NCBI RefSeq assembly: GCF_000373925.1
Contig: NZ_KB892751.1
Coordinates: forward strand, 1-64,000
DNA: 64,000 nucleotides
Source of the DNA: Actinopolymorpha alba DSM 45243
Lineage (GTDB): Bacteria; Actinomycetota; Actinomycetes; Propionibacteriales; Actinopolymorphaceae
Reading direction: 5' to 3'
Shown: one piece after another, positions 47,499 through 55,672 of the stretch
How positions within the stretch are numbered: position 1 is the first letter of the stretch
How the letters are laid out: every line of letters begins with the position of its first letter
Notes under the pieces: model-generated
Seen by the model: only the letters and a program-made list of their open reading frames with translations
Databases searched by the model: none
Told to the model about the DNA's origin: nothing
Translations under genes and position numbers: made by a program

Positions 47499-48260
47499 TC
47501 AGTTCTCCTCGAGATCGCAGTGAATGACGACCGGATCGGTGTCGGTGCCCGGACTGGTTCCGGTGGCCTGGTCGGCCGGCTGGGTATCGACCTCCGCCAC
47601 CAGCCGGCGTCCCTTGACGGTGAGGCGGAGCTTCGACCGGTCCGCGGCAGGAATGCCAGCGATCGTGAACGTGCCGTCGTTTCGGGTGCGGGTCGTCTTG
47701 CCGGTCGCCAGGTCTTCGACGTCGACACCGGCCATCGGGACATCACCCGGACCGACGAGGCGCCCCCGTATCGACCGCATCGTGACCTCGCGCACCTGCA
47801 GCGGGGTACGAACGGCCGGCGCCTCGGCGGTGGTCCTTGCGACCTGGGCGGGTACGTCGAGGATGAGCGCGGTACGCGGCCGGGCCCGCAACGCCTGCCA
47901 CAGTGCGGGGACCAACGGATCGACCACGAGCGTGACCTCGCGCGCGGCCACGGCAGCGACCAGCACCGGGTCCAGGACGGGTGCGGCCTCGTCGGTGCCG
48001 GCGACCGTCACCAGGTACCGCACCCTGAACCTGAAGGGCTCCCGCTGCCAGACTCCCCGAAACTCCTGTTCTGGTTGGAGTTCCAGTGGCCAGACGCGCA
48101 GGCCTGCCGACTCCGAGGGATCGTCCACGGGCGGACCGAGGGTGACCGGCGTATCGGTGACCTGGGCAAGCCAGTCGAGGAGAAGCGCTGTCGCGCCGGC
48201 GAAAGGGCCGCCCGCGGATGCGGGCGGCGCCCCCGCAAGGCTCTGGCGGGAAGCACCCAT
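47499..48260 (-). CDS. Tail terminator (Pvc16/Afp16-like) with carboxypeptidase-regulatory-like domain
   Basis: Protein of 253 residues. The N-terminal 160 resemble the tube/sheath terminator of injection systems (ATALLLDWLAQVTDTPVTLG and FRFRVRYLVTVAGTDEAAPV). The last 90 form a carboxypeptidase-regulatory-like beta-sandwich: IRGRLVGPGDVPMAGVDVED followed by TRNDGTFTIAGIPA. A similar fold occurs in the small protein at 51377-51871 of the protease operon. Terminators cap the distal end and stop growth of tube and sheath. First structural gene of the operon. Confidence 0.8.
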   Translation of the reverse strand: MGASRQSLAGAPPASAGGPFAGATALLLDWLAQVTDTPVTLGPPVDDPSESAGLRVWPLELQPEQEFRGVWQREPFRFRVRYLVTVAGTDEAAPVLDPVLVAAVAAREVTLVVDPLVPALWQALRARPRTALILDVPAQVARTTAEAPAVRTPLQVREVTMRSIRGRLVGPGDVPMAGVDVEDLATGKTTRTRNDGTFTIAGIPAADRSKLRLTVKGRRLVAEVDTQPADQATGTSPGTDTDPVVIHCDLEEN

Positions 48261-48293
48261 GGTCAGTCGCCCTTCCTGGAATTATCAGGCCCG

Positions 48294-48635
48294 CTACGCC
48301 CAGGAGTTGATGAACCGCTGCTGGTTCTGCGCGACAGTGGTCTGGCTGGGCTGACGGTTCTGCGCCGGGAACTGGTTGATCCCCATCGCGGTCGCGAAGA
48401 TCAGCAGTCCGTTGATGGGGGCGATCACCCACGTCAGCACGTCCGAGTCAGGAACCAGCCCGGCCGCCAGGAAGGCCAGTCCCAGCGCGACGACGAGCGC
48501 GACCCACTTGCGTGCCTTGTCGAAACCGCTGCCGATCAGCCAGCCCAGCGTGTTCGGTACGAACCACGCGATCCCGGCCGCACCCTGCAACGTCACGAGG
48601 CTGGTGATCGTGAACAGAGAGTCGAGGTTGCCCAT
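48294..48635 (-). CDS. Small three-helix membrane protein heading the injection-system operon
   Basis: Protein of 113 residues with three hydrophobic segments (about 8-32, 40-58 and 64-85) and a Gln/Asn-rich polar tail. The size resembles a holin, but no holin family is recognised. ATG 48635 follows AAGGGGAAAG. It lies 33 bases before the terminator gene and 165 bases after the CHAT protease gene, so it may be the first gene of its own transcript. Role in release or membrane docking of the particle is possible but unproven. Confidence 0.65.
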   Translation of the reverse strand: MGNLDSLFTITSLVTLQGAAGIAWFVPNTLGWLIGSGFDKARKWVALVVALGLAFLAAGLVPDSDVLTWVIAPINGLLIFATAMGINQFPAQNRQPSQTTVAQNQQRFINSWA

Positions 48636-48800
48636 GGCTTTCCCCTTAGAAGACGTGTGCCGTGGGTACGGCTCCACGATGTGTTCTGTTGCTCGATAAG
48701 GGGCGCGACCTGCCGTCCAGATACGTCAATGGGCGGATTTGTTCGCGAGGTGTGGGCGCAATCGAATTCAGCCGGCGCGGAGCGCTCGGCCCCTTTGAAC

Positions 48801-51380
48801 TCAGCCGGCGCCGAAGCAGACGAACGAGGCGAGTGGCTGCTGCGCGGTGGCACTGGCCAGGGCACGGGCCGGCGATGTACCCGACGCGACCGCGCGATGG
48901 TAGGTACTCATGACCGCGACCGCGACCTCGTGGGTGACGCGGGCGACGCTGGCGACGACGCTCGACGTACCGCCATAGAGCAGGGCCGCGGTGAAGCCGA
49001 GGATCTCATCGCCCGCACTCACCGTCGTTCGACCCACATCGCAGGCCGAGAGGGTGACGTGTCGAGGCGGCCGGCGCAGACCGTGGATGTCGTACGCCAT
49101 CAGCGGACCATCCGCGAGGTCCAGCCGCGAAAAGAGCGCGCTCTCTGGTTCGTGGTGTCCGTGCGCGGCGAGGTGAGCCGTCGGCGTGCCGTCGATCGCC
49201 CGCAAGGTTGCCGACACGGTGGCGCGCTCACCAGACAGCAGAAGGCTGCCAGGGTAGACCTTCCCGATCTGTTCGATCTCGGCTTCGGCGTTGGCGATGT
49301 CTGGGCCAGCGACCAGCAGCGGCGGTCGCGATGGCGGTGGCGTCGCCGCCGTTGCCGCGGAATACCAGGCCGACGCGGACGCCGAAACCGTGACGGCGCG
49401 GCCATGGAAGTCTGGCAGCAGACTCCATGGCAGCGAGGAAAGCGCCTGGGTTGGTACGACAACCAGGTCAGCGTCACCGATCTCGGTTCGCAATCCCGCG
49501 ACAAGGTGCTCGGTAAGAACCTCCAGCTGCCGTTGAATGGAACCCCGGATAACGGTCGCGAGCCGCTCCGGGAGCCTGCGCCCAGCGAGTGCGTCGAGGT
49601 CGGCGAGCAACCGGTGCGTCGCTTCCTCGGCGAGCGCATGGTCGCCCAGACCATGCAGACGGATGCCGGTCGACCGGACGACAAGGGCATAGACCCGACC
49701 CCGCTGGACCAGATAGCAGAGCATGAGCCGGTCGGACTTGGCGAGCTCTTCCAGCACCGGCCCGGTCCCCACCACCGGTTTGCTCGCACCCGGACCGCGA
49801 AGCCTCCACCGTGCTTCGCGTACGGTCCGCTCCAGCTCGACGCACCGGTTGAGTAATCCTGGCTCGCGCCGTCCTTCCAACTCGGCGGTCCGCATCAGAT
49901 TCCTGAGTTGGCGTAGCTCGGCAAGACTTTCAGACAACTCCGGATCCTCCGGCGGTCGCACCGGCGGGATACGGAACGCCTGTGCGCGGGAGCGTTCTGA
50001 CCATGCGAACACCAGTCGCGGTGATCCGTCCGCAAGGGCCAGGTCGAGCCCGGCGAACGCCAGCTCGCGCCCCAGCGAGGCCGCGCCCACCTGCAGATCG
50101 GGACTGCCGAGGGTGCCGCGGTGTACGTGCAGTGCGGCCAGCCCTGCCCGGATCTCGGCGAACGCCGCGCCCCTTCGACCTGATCGCTCCGCGAGTTCGG
50201 CCCGGGTGATCCGGCGCATCAGCATCGTGTCGAGGGCCGCGCGAGTTCGACGTACGCTCGACAGGCGAGCGGTGGCCTGATCCACCCGCCCCGACGCCGC
50301 CAGCGCGCGGATCGCCAACAGGTCGGCCATCTCCGCATCTCGAGCAAGGCCAGCTTGACGAAGGTTGGCACCCACCTGGTTCGCGCGCTGGACGTACGTC
50401 GCCGCCGAGCGTCCAGCCAAGACCAGCGCGGGGAATTCGGCTCGCAGGCGCATCAACCCGGCGATCGCGGTCCAGGCCGGGTTACCCCGTTTCCGGAAGT
50501 GCCGTTGAGCAGTCGCTGACCAGAGCCGGGCCGCCGCCAGGTCGCCCGACTCCAGTGCGGCGTGCGCTCTCCATAGTTCGGCTTCGGCGACATCGTGTCC
50601 GAGGCGCTGCCGACCGAAGTCGGCGATCGCGGTGTCGAGGAGGCGGCCGGCCTCGGTGGCGAGTCCGGCGGCGAGCAGGGCGCGGGCCTTCGCCGCGGCG
50701 AGGACGGGAAGGAACCCTGGTCCGTGTTGGGTGTAGAGCTGTTCGGCCGTTGCGAATCCCGCCAGGGCCGCGGGGATGTCGCCGTTCAGCAGATCGCAGT
50801 AGCCAGCGTTGTGGGCGGCCTTGCCGGCGAGAAGGGGAAGGCTGAGGGAGCCAGCCAGGTCGGCACATTTCGCGGCGTCCTGGCGAGAGACACGGACCCG
50901 CCCGGTGTAGAGGTTGAGTGCCGCTCGGTTGAGCAGGGTGCGCGCCAGGATCACGTCGTGTCCGAACGCCGCCAGTTTCGGCTCGGCCCGGTTGAGGTAG
51001 CCGAGCGCCTCGTCCAGCCGGCCCGCCCGCAGCAGCAGGAGTCCCCGCTGCTGCAACAGGACACCCTCGTCGGGCGGGTCCACCACTGTCTCGGCGAGGT
51101 CGAGTAGCCGGAAGCCCAGCGACCCGCGTCCCTGTTCGGCTTCGGCATGGGCGAGGCTGATGAGCAGGCGCGCGGCGAGAGCGTCCTGCTCGGAGCCCAG
51201 CCGGGCAGGGGGCTGGACGTCGCCGGTCCTGCCGGCCGTCCAGCCGAGCAGGCGAAGGCCGGTACGCAGATCGCGTCCACCCACGTCAGGCCGACCGCCG
51301 GCAGTCGCCGCGACGCCGGCGGCATGCGACTCCCGGGCGCTGGCCTCGGCGTCCGAGGGCGTACCCCTGACCGCGTTCAC
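48801..51380 (-). CDS. TPR-CHAT protease (caspase-fold)
   Basis: Protein of 859 residues. Residues about 60-440 are helical TPR-like repeats (ALGYLNRAEPKLAAFGHDVI and similar) and about 560-859 are a CHAT domain, a caspase/separase-like cysteine peptidase. The catalytic dyad is intact: His740 in HLAAHGHHEP and Cys780 in HVTLSACDVG. No signal peptide. CHAT proteins with TPR sensors are known in other systems as activated proteases that cleave partner proteins (for example with type III-E CRISPR effectors). Here the gene overlaps the small regulator gene by 4 bases and precedes the injection system, so it may act on S8 protease, sigma factor or sheath components. Targets are unknown. Confidence 0.9.
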   Translation of the reverse strand: MNAVRGTPSDAEASARESHAAGVAATAGGRPDVGGRDLRTGLRLLGWTAGRTGDVQPPARLGSEQDALAARLLISLAHAEAEQGRGSLGFRLLDLAETVVDPPDEGVLLQQRGLLLLRAGRLDEALGYLNRAEPKLAAFGHDVILARTLLNRAALNLYTGRVRVSRQDAAKCADLAGSLSLPLLAGKAAHNAGYCDLLNGDIPAALAGFATAEQLYTQHGPGFLPVLAAAKARALLAAGLATEAGRLLDTAIADFGRQRLGHDVAEAELWRAHAALESGDLAAARLWSATAQRHFRKRGNPAWTAIAGLMRLRAEFPALVLAGRSAATYVQRANQVGANLRQAGLARDAEMADLLAIRALAASGRVDQATARLSSVRRTRAALDTMLMRRITRAELAERSGRRGAAFAEIRAGLAALHVHRGTLGSPDLQVGAASLGRELAFAGLDLALADGSPRLVFAWSERSRAQAFRIPPVRPPEDPELSESLAELRQLRNLMRTAELEGRREPGLLNRCVELERTVREARWRLRGPGASKPVVGTGPVLEELAKSDRLMLCYLVQRGRVYALVVRSTGIRLHGLGDHALAEEATHRLLADLDALAGRRLPERLATVIRGSIQRQLEVLTEHLVAGLRTEIGDADLVVVPTQALSSLPWSLLPDFHGRAVTVSASASAWYSAATAATPPPSRPPLLVAGPDIANAEAEIEQIGKVYPGSLLLSGERATVSATLRAIDGTPTAHLAAHGHHEPESALFSRLDLADGPLMAYDIHGLRRPPRHVTLSACDVGRTTVSAGDEILGFTAALLYGGTSSVVASVARVTHEVAVAVMSTYHRAVASGTSPARALASATAQQPLASFVCFGAG

Positions 51381-51871
51381 ACGACGATCGACGGCGTCAC
51401 GACCGACTCTGGGGAGCCAGAAGCGTTTCGTACGACCATCTGCATGAGCCCTCGAGGCACTCCTTCGAGCACGAAACGGCCCTGCTCGTCCGCGATCACC
51501 ACCCGCCGGTCACCCACGAGACGCAACTCCACCCGGTGCGGCGCGGCCGGGGCGATCCAACCGTCCAGACGGACGATGTCGTCGCCCGACGAGCGGATGC
51601 TGATCATGATGGTGAGGCTCTCGCTGTCGAACGTCACCGTGCGCGTGGGTTCGGCACCACGGACGCCGGCCAGCGCTGGCTCCTCCCGGAGTCGCATGAC
51701 CTCGGCGTCGAGGTCTTCCAGCGCAAGGGCGAACTGGATCCGGTCGACCAGCCCAGGTGGCACCGGATCGGCGGCGGTGACGAGCCGGCGCAGGCTGCCC
51801 AGGACCTCGGTGTCGAGTTCGTCGAGCGGCTCGGTGGAACGCGGCGGGGTGGACCGGTCTGGGTGGTTCAT
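51377..51871 (-). CDS. Small protein with carboxypeptidase-regulatory-like fold, anti-sigma position
   Basis: Protein of 164 residues. The N-terminal 55 are helical and charged (LDTEVLGSLRRLVTAADPVP, then LVDRIQFALALEDLDAEVMR); the last 80 form a beta-sandwich ending in ADEQGRFVLEGVPRG, like the carboxypeptidase-regulatory domain in the tail terminator. It lies between the sigma factor and the CHAT gene, overlapping each by 4 bases. The place directly after an ECF sigma gene suggests an anti-sigma or adaptor, but no zinc-binding anti-sigma motif or membrane helix is present. Confidence 0.7.
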   Translation of the reverse strand: MNHPDRSTPPRSTEPLDELDTEVLGSLRRLVTAADPVPPGLVDRIQFALALEDLDAEVMRLREEPALAGVRGAEPTRTVTFDSESLTIMISIRSSGDDIVRLDGWIAPAAPHRVELRLVGDRRVVIADEQGRFVLEGVPRGLMQMVVRNASGSPESVVTPSIVV

Positions 51872-52563
51872 CGTTCGCTCCAGGAAGGGTCCGCCAGCAG
51901 GAGGGTGCGTAGTTTGGCCAGGCAACGACCACGGGTGGGTCCGATACTTCCGCGGGGCATCCCCAAGGCTGTCGACACCACGTCGTAGTCGGGTCGATCG
52001 ACGAAGGCGACCACGCGGAGGAGTTCCCGGCACCTTTCTGGCAGGCGGGTGAATGCTGACCACAGTGTCCGATCGCGTTCGCCGCGGAGAACCTGATCAT
52101 CGGGCAGGGGCACGCTGTCGGACAGCCACTCGGGCGCGGGGTCGGCGCTCGTCTGCTCTCGACGCTGGCGATCGCGTACCCGTCGGGCTTCGCGCCGGGT
52201 CACCGTGACCAGCCAACCCACCAGTGCCTCCGGCGTACGAATCTCGTCGAGATGCCTGACCAACTGCAGCCAGGTTGTCTGGACAACATCCTCACTGGAC
52301 GTGGTGTCGAGCTGGTGCGACCTCGCGACCTGCCAGAGCACCGGTGTCAGGTCGGCGACGATGGCGCTCAGCGCCTCCCGTTCGCCCGCCTGCGCACGGG
52401 TCAGCAGGCCCGCCCACCGCACGGGACGGTTGTCGCCGGTCGCCGCCGGGCCACTCGGTGTGGCCTCGGTCGGGACCGGCTGCCCCACCTGGAGATTCGC
52501 GATCGGTGGAACTGAGGCAACGAGGGGGGCAGGGGAAGCTGGTGGGGCGGGTTCGGCGGTCAT
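51868..52563 (-). CDS. ECF-type RNA polymerase sigma factor
   Basis: Protein of 231 residues. Region 2 is recognised at about 75-135 (SHQLDTTSSEDVVQTTWLQL and ALVGWLVTVTRREARRVRDR) and region 4 at about 165-220 (FTRLPERCRELLRVVAFVDR followed by YDVVSTALGMPRGSIG, the -35-binding helix-turn-helix). The first 65 residues are Pro/Ala-rich and not part of the sigma domain. Overlaps the protease gene upstream and the small regulator gene downstream by 4 bases each. It likely directs transcription of this operon and of the injection system. Confidence 0.9.
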   Translation of the reverse strand: MTAEPAPPASPAPLVASVPPIANLQVGQPVPTEATPSGPAATGDNRPVRWAGLLTRAQAGEREALSAIVADLTPVLWQVARSHQLDTTSSEDVVQTTWLQLVRHLDEIRTPEALVGWLVTVTRREARRVRDRQRREQTSADPAPEWLSDSVPLPDDQVLRGERDRTLWSAFTRLPERCRELLRVVAFVDRPDYDVVSTALGMPRGSIGPTRGRCLAKLRTLLLADPSWSER

Positions 52564-54245
52564 GGTGTGCCTCCGTTGTGTGCCCGCACTGCGGCGATCA
52601 CCTTCTCCAGGACACCCGCGGGGTCGTGAACGTCGAGACCCACCGACGCATCGGCCACGCCATGCCGCAACGCCAAGGCCACCTTCGCCGCGACCAACGG
52701 TGCCGCGAACGACGTACCGCTCCACACCGCGAAGCCGCTGCTGAAATCGTCGGGGTCGACCGTCTGGCGTACCAGCCCGGCGCTGGCCTGCTCTGGCGTG
52801 GTGGCGGCCTGCTCTGATCCAGACCGGATGGTTGGAAAGGTGCTCACCACGCAGGAGCCGGTCGCCCAGCAGTTGACCCAGGGGCCGTCGTCACTGAACA
52901 ACGCCACCGTGCCGTTGGGGTTGAGCGCACCGACGCCGAGAATGGGCACCGCCCCGTCGATCGCGATGAGGTCGCTGAACGCCGCCGGATAGAAGCGCCG
53001 GCTGGTCGCGTAATTGCCGGCCGCGGCCACGACCGCGACACCCATGGCTGCGAGATCGCCAAGAATGCTTGCCAAAAGTGAGGTCACAGGGTCGGCGGGA
53101 CCTTCGTCGAAATAGCCGAGTGAGAGGGAGAGTACGTCGATGGGCCGGGGTTTCCCTGCCCGCAGGGCCTCTTCCACCTCGGCGGCCAGCAGATGGAGAG
53201 CGGCGAGCAACGTACTCTCTTCCACCACACCGTCACTGTGCATGACGCGGATCGAGCGTACCTCCGCGTCAGGTGCGACTTGACGGACGATGCCGGCGAT
53301 GAACGTGCCGTGCCCGAAGTGGGTCGTAAGCTCGCCGACAAGGGGTTCTTCGGTGTACGGACTGTCCCAAGGACTGTCGATGACAGGTACGCCCGCATCT
53401 GGGTCAGCCGCCGAAACCGCGGCGATCGCCTGCTGGAGCGGCGTGTCCACGGTCGCGAACTCGTCCTGAAACGCTGCGCGTTCCGCGATGTCGATCCAGT
53501 CGTCAAGGTGTGGTTGCAGGCCGCTGTCCAAGACGGCGACGACGATCCGTCGTCCGTCCGGGAGTTCCTTGCGGTCGCGTCGGGTCGGCGCGCGGAGGAC
53601 GACGTCCACTGGAATACGCCCGCCAAAGCCCGCGCGGGAGTACGAAACAATGCCGCCTGGCGGCGCACTGCCTTCGGTCGCGACGTTCACGCCACCGATC
53701 GGCACGCCGCCCGCGCCGACACAGGCCGAGCCGACCAGCAGGTGTTCGGGACCGACCCGGGCGACGATTTCGCCGGGTAGCTTGCCCTCAACAGCCGCGG
53801 CCCGCAATGCCTGGAGTGCGGTCCATGCGTCCAGCACCCTCGGCGGCCCACCGTCGAGCGGCCGCAGGCGTACGGGCCGAGGCACCGTCTTGAGGAAGCG
53901 GGAGTCAGACAGTTGGCGATCGAGAAGCCGTTCAACATCTGGCGCCGGGACCGCACGGAATCCGACGCCGGACAGAACCTGCTCGAACGCTCGCATGGTT
54001 TCGGCGTCCTCGAGGACGTCTCGTGGCACGAGTAGAACGTCGGACCGGTAGGCAGTCGACCGCGGCGCCTCCTGCCCGGGTGCGAGGGCGGCCTCGGTGG
54101 CGCGCAGAGTCCGGGCCCGGTGCCGGTCGAGCAGGGCCGGTGTAAACGGGATTGCGCCCGTCACCGTATTGGGCGGCAACGGGGCCGCCTGATCACGTGG
54201 TTGTTCGTCCCCCGAGGGGCCCTGAGTGCGGAACCGCACCTTCAT
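52560..54245 (-). CDS. Intracellular S8 (subtilisin-like) serine protease
   Basis: Protein of 561 residues with the full subtilase catalytic set: Asp240 (VAVLDSGLQPH), His312 (HFGHGTFIAGI), oxyanion Asn411 (VVAAAGN) and Ser512 (WSGTSFAAPLV). No signal peptide or membrane helix, so it should remain in the cytoplasm, unlike most subtilisins. The N-terminal 230 residues are a separate domain not recognised, with a Pro/Arg-rich beginning. ATG 54245 follows GGAGAG; ATG 54257 is an alternative. First gene of a four-gene operon with sigma factor, small regulator and CHAT protease, all coupled by 4-base overlaps. Two ATTGATTAAG repeats lie upstream. Confidence 0.9.
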   Translation of the reverse strand: MKVRFRTQGPSGDEQPRDQAAPLPPNTVTGAIPFTPALLDRHRARTLRATEAALAPGQEAPRSTAYRSDVLLVPRDVLEDAETMRAFEQVLSGVGFRAVPAPDVERLLDRQLSDSRFLKTVPRPVRLRPLDGGPPRVLDAWTALQALRAAAVEGKLPGEIVARVGPEHLLVGSACVGAGGVPIGGVNVATEGSAPPGGIVSYSRAGFGGRIPVDVVLRAPTRRDRKELPDGRRIVVAVLDSGLQPHLDDWIDIAERAAFQDEFATVDTPLQQAIAAVSAADPDAGVPVIDSPWDSPYTEEPLVGELTTHFGHGTFIAGIVRQVAPDAEVRSIRVMHSDGVVEESTLLAALHLLAAEVEEALRAGKPRPIDVLSLSLGYFDEGPADPVTSLLASILGDLAAMGVAVVAAAGNYATSRRFYPAAFSDLIAIDGAVPILGVGALNPNGTVALFSDDGPWVNCWATGSCVVSTFPTIRSGSEQAATTPEQASAGLVRQTVDPDDFSSGFAVWSGTSFAAPLVAAKVALALRHGVADASVGLDVHDPAGVLEKVIAAVRAHNGGTP

Positions 54246-54287
54246 GCCGCTCTCCATCCCGCCATGGCCGCCGATGCGCTGGCCCTC

Positions 54288-54347
54288 ATTGATTAAGGGA
54301 TCTCGTGGCCTCCGCAGATACATCGAGATGGTCACGAATTGATTAAG
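54288..54347 (-). promoter_or_regulatory. Paired CTTAATCAAT direct repeats upstream of the protease operon
   Basis: ATTGATTAAG occurs at 54288-54297 and 54338-54347, exactly 50 bases apart, in AT-rich sequence unusual for this genome. On the minus strand they read CTTAATCAAT and precede the S8 gene by 31 and 81 bases. Candidate binding sites of a regulator of the operon. Confidence 0.5.
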
Positions 54348-54399
54348 ATCTGGCTGGCTCGCGTCGCGCGACCTCTTAGCTGACTCTGGGCGTGGGGGG

Positions 54400-54573
54400 T
54401 TGCGCGCGGAGTGGGATGGCCCGGCGGTCCGCGCCGAGATCGACGCGTTCGTGGTGCTCGCGAACCTGGCCACCGCAGTCGGGCACACGTTGATCGATGT
54501 CGAGCTGTATCTCCCGCGATCCTGGACATCCGACCTGGACCGGCGGGCTGGAGCCGCAGGCTTATCCGGCGAA
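54400..54573 (+). pseudogene. IS701-type transposase remnant, internally deleted
   Basis: The frame reads WDGPAVRAEIDAFVV joined directly to ATAVGHTLIDVELYLPRSWT, two conserved segments of IS701-family transposases that are normally separated by about 55 residues, including the region around the first catalytic Asp. The frame has lost its beginning and end. A perfect 18-bp hairpin follows immediately. Inactive relic at the edge of the injection-system region. Confidence 0.6.
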
Positions 54574-54619
54574 GCAGTGGAGACTTTTCCGTGTCCTGAC
54601 CCGGAAAAGTCTCCACTGC
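54574..54619. terminator. Perfect 18-bp hairpin
   Basis: Arms 54574-54591 and 54602-54619 are exact complements with the 10-base loop TGTCCTGACC. It follows the transposase remnant and lies 214 bases past the end of the HdeD-like gene on the other strand. The remaining bases to 54832 show nothing recognisable. Confidence 0.65.
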
Positions 54620-54832
54620 CTCCCTCGGTTGTTGATTTGGGTATCAGTCCACCTGGGCGGCGGTCTATTCAATGGGACCGTGGATCGTTTAGTAAACCTT
54701 CACAAGGGGTCACAGAAGGCGATTCATGGCTACCCAAAATTACATTCCGGGGAGCCTTCGAATGGGCTCTTTCGGGCGGGGTTGTGTCGGATAACGACCG
54801 TCTTCCCCGACGTCCCCAGCGCAACGCGGTGG

Positions 54833-55432
54833 TTAGGCGTGCCGGGCGTGGATAGCTGGTAGGCGCGCGCGCAACGTGAACGCCGCGAAGATCTCGATGA
54901 TGCCGTAGAGCACCATGGCAATGCCGACCAGGTTGACGAGGAGCAGGAGTTCCCGGCCAGGCGAGCCGATGGCCCAGATCCCCAGCAGGAACTCCAGTAC
55001 GCCGATGATCAGACCGACCCACCACATGGGTTCCTTGGGCCCGGCCAGGGTGGCGATCACGAGGAAGATGCCGCTGATCGCGAGGTACCACGCGACGAAG
55101 ACCGCCAGGGCGAACAGCGTGATGCCCGGCCACACGAATGCGGCGATGCCGGCCGCGATCCCGAGGATCCCGCCGACGATCCACAGCCACCGCCAGTTCT
55201 CCGCCCGGCTCGCCATGGAGAACTGCGAGATCCCGCCGAGAATGAACGCCACACCAGCGAGGATCGCCAGCGAGGCGACGGTGGCCGGGCGCAGGCTGAG
55301 CACCAGCATCCCGTAGAGCAACCACACAATGCCGGCCAGCAGATAGACCCACCAGAGCCGGGGAGGAGCGAGGGCGACGCCCGTGACGGCCGGCTGCTCG
55401 CCAGGCGTGGCCGGCGAGATTCCGCTCGACAT
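54833..55432 (-). CDS. HdeD-like (DUF308) membrane protein
   Basis: Protein of 199 residues with six membrane helices in three pairs and the repeated Gly-rich segments of the HdeD/DUF308 family (LLAGIVWLLYGMLVLSL, GGILGIAAGIAAFVWPGI, LIIGVLEFLLGIWAIG). A hydrophilic N-terminus of about 25 residues precedes the first helix. In enteric bacteria HdeD is linked to acid stress; the role in Actinobacteria is unknown. Second such gene in the window (compare 34766-35581). Confidence 0.87.
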   Translation of the reverse strand: MSSGISPATPGEQPAVTGVALAPPRLWWVYLLAGIVWLLYGMLVLSLRPATVASLAILAGVAFILGGISQFSMASRAENWRWLWIVGGILGIAAGIAAFVWPGITLFALAVFVAWYLAISGIFLVIATLAGPKEPMWWVGLIIGVLEFLLGIWAIGSPGRELLLLVNLVGIAMVLYGIIEIFAAFTLRARLPAIHARHA

Positions 55433-55672
55433 CGGGCCTCCTTGTCACGACATGTCCACGCCGTCCGGCGAACGACAACGTCCTGCCGAGAAGACTGCGC
55501 CGCACCGGGCGGTTCGAAATCACCCGGTAGGCATGAAAGCCGCGGTTGTCAGGCGGCTGGGGCCCCGGGCCGCCGCTGGAGTGAATGACGCGGATGCACC
55601 AGGTGAACGCTCTGGCCTGTTTCTGGGCGGAAGGTGGTGGGACGTCCGGGCCGTCCGGTTGGATGGGCAACC

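Noticed and set aside
48294-48635. Holin assignment for the small membrane protein
   Set aside because: Length and helix number fit, but no holin family signature is seen and three helices with a Gln/Asn-rich tail are too general.
47520-49856. A 778-codon open frame on the plus strand
   Set aside because: It is antisense to the terminator, small membrane and CHAT genes, whose protein families are clear; its translation is Arg/Gly/Asp-rich with no domain. Long antisense frames are expected at this GC content.
36125-54257. Interpretation as a complete prophage
   Set aside because: There are no capsid, portal, terminase, integrase or lysis genes; only tail-like contractile parts plus membrane and protease genes, which fits an injection system.
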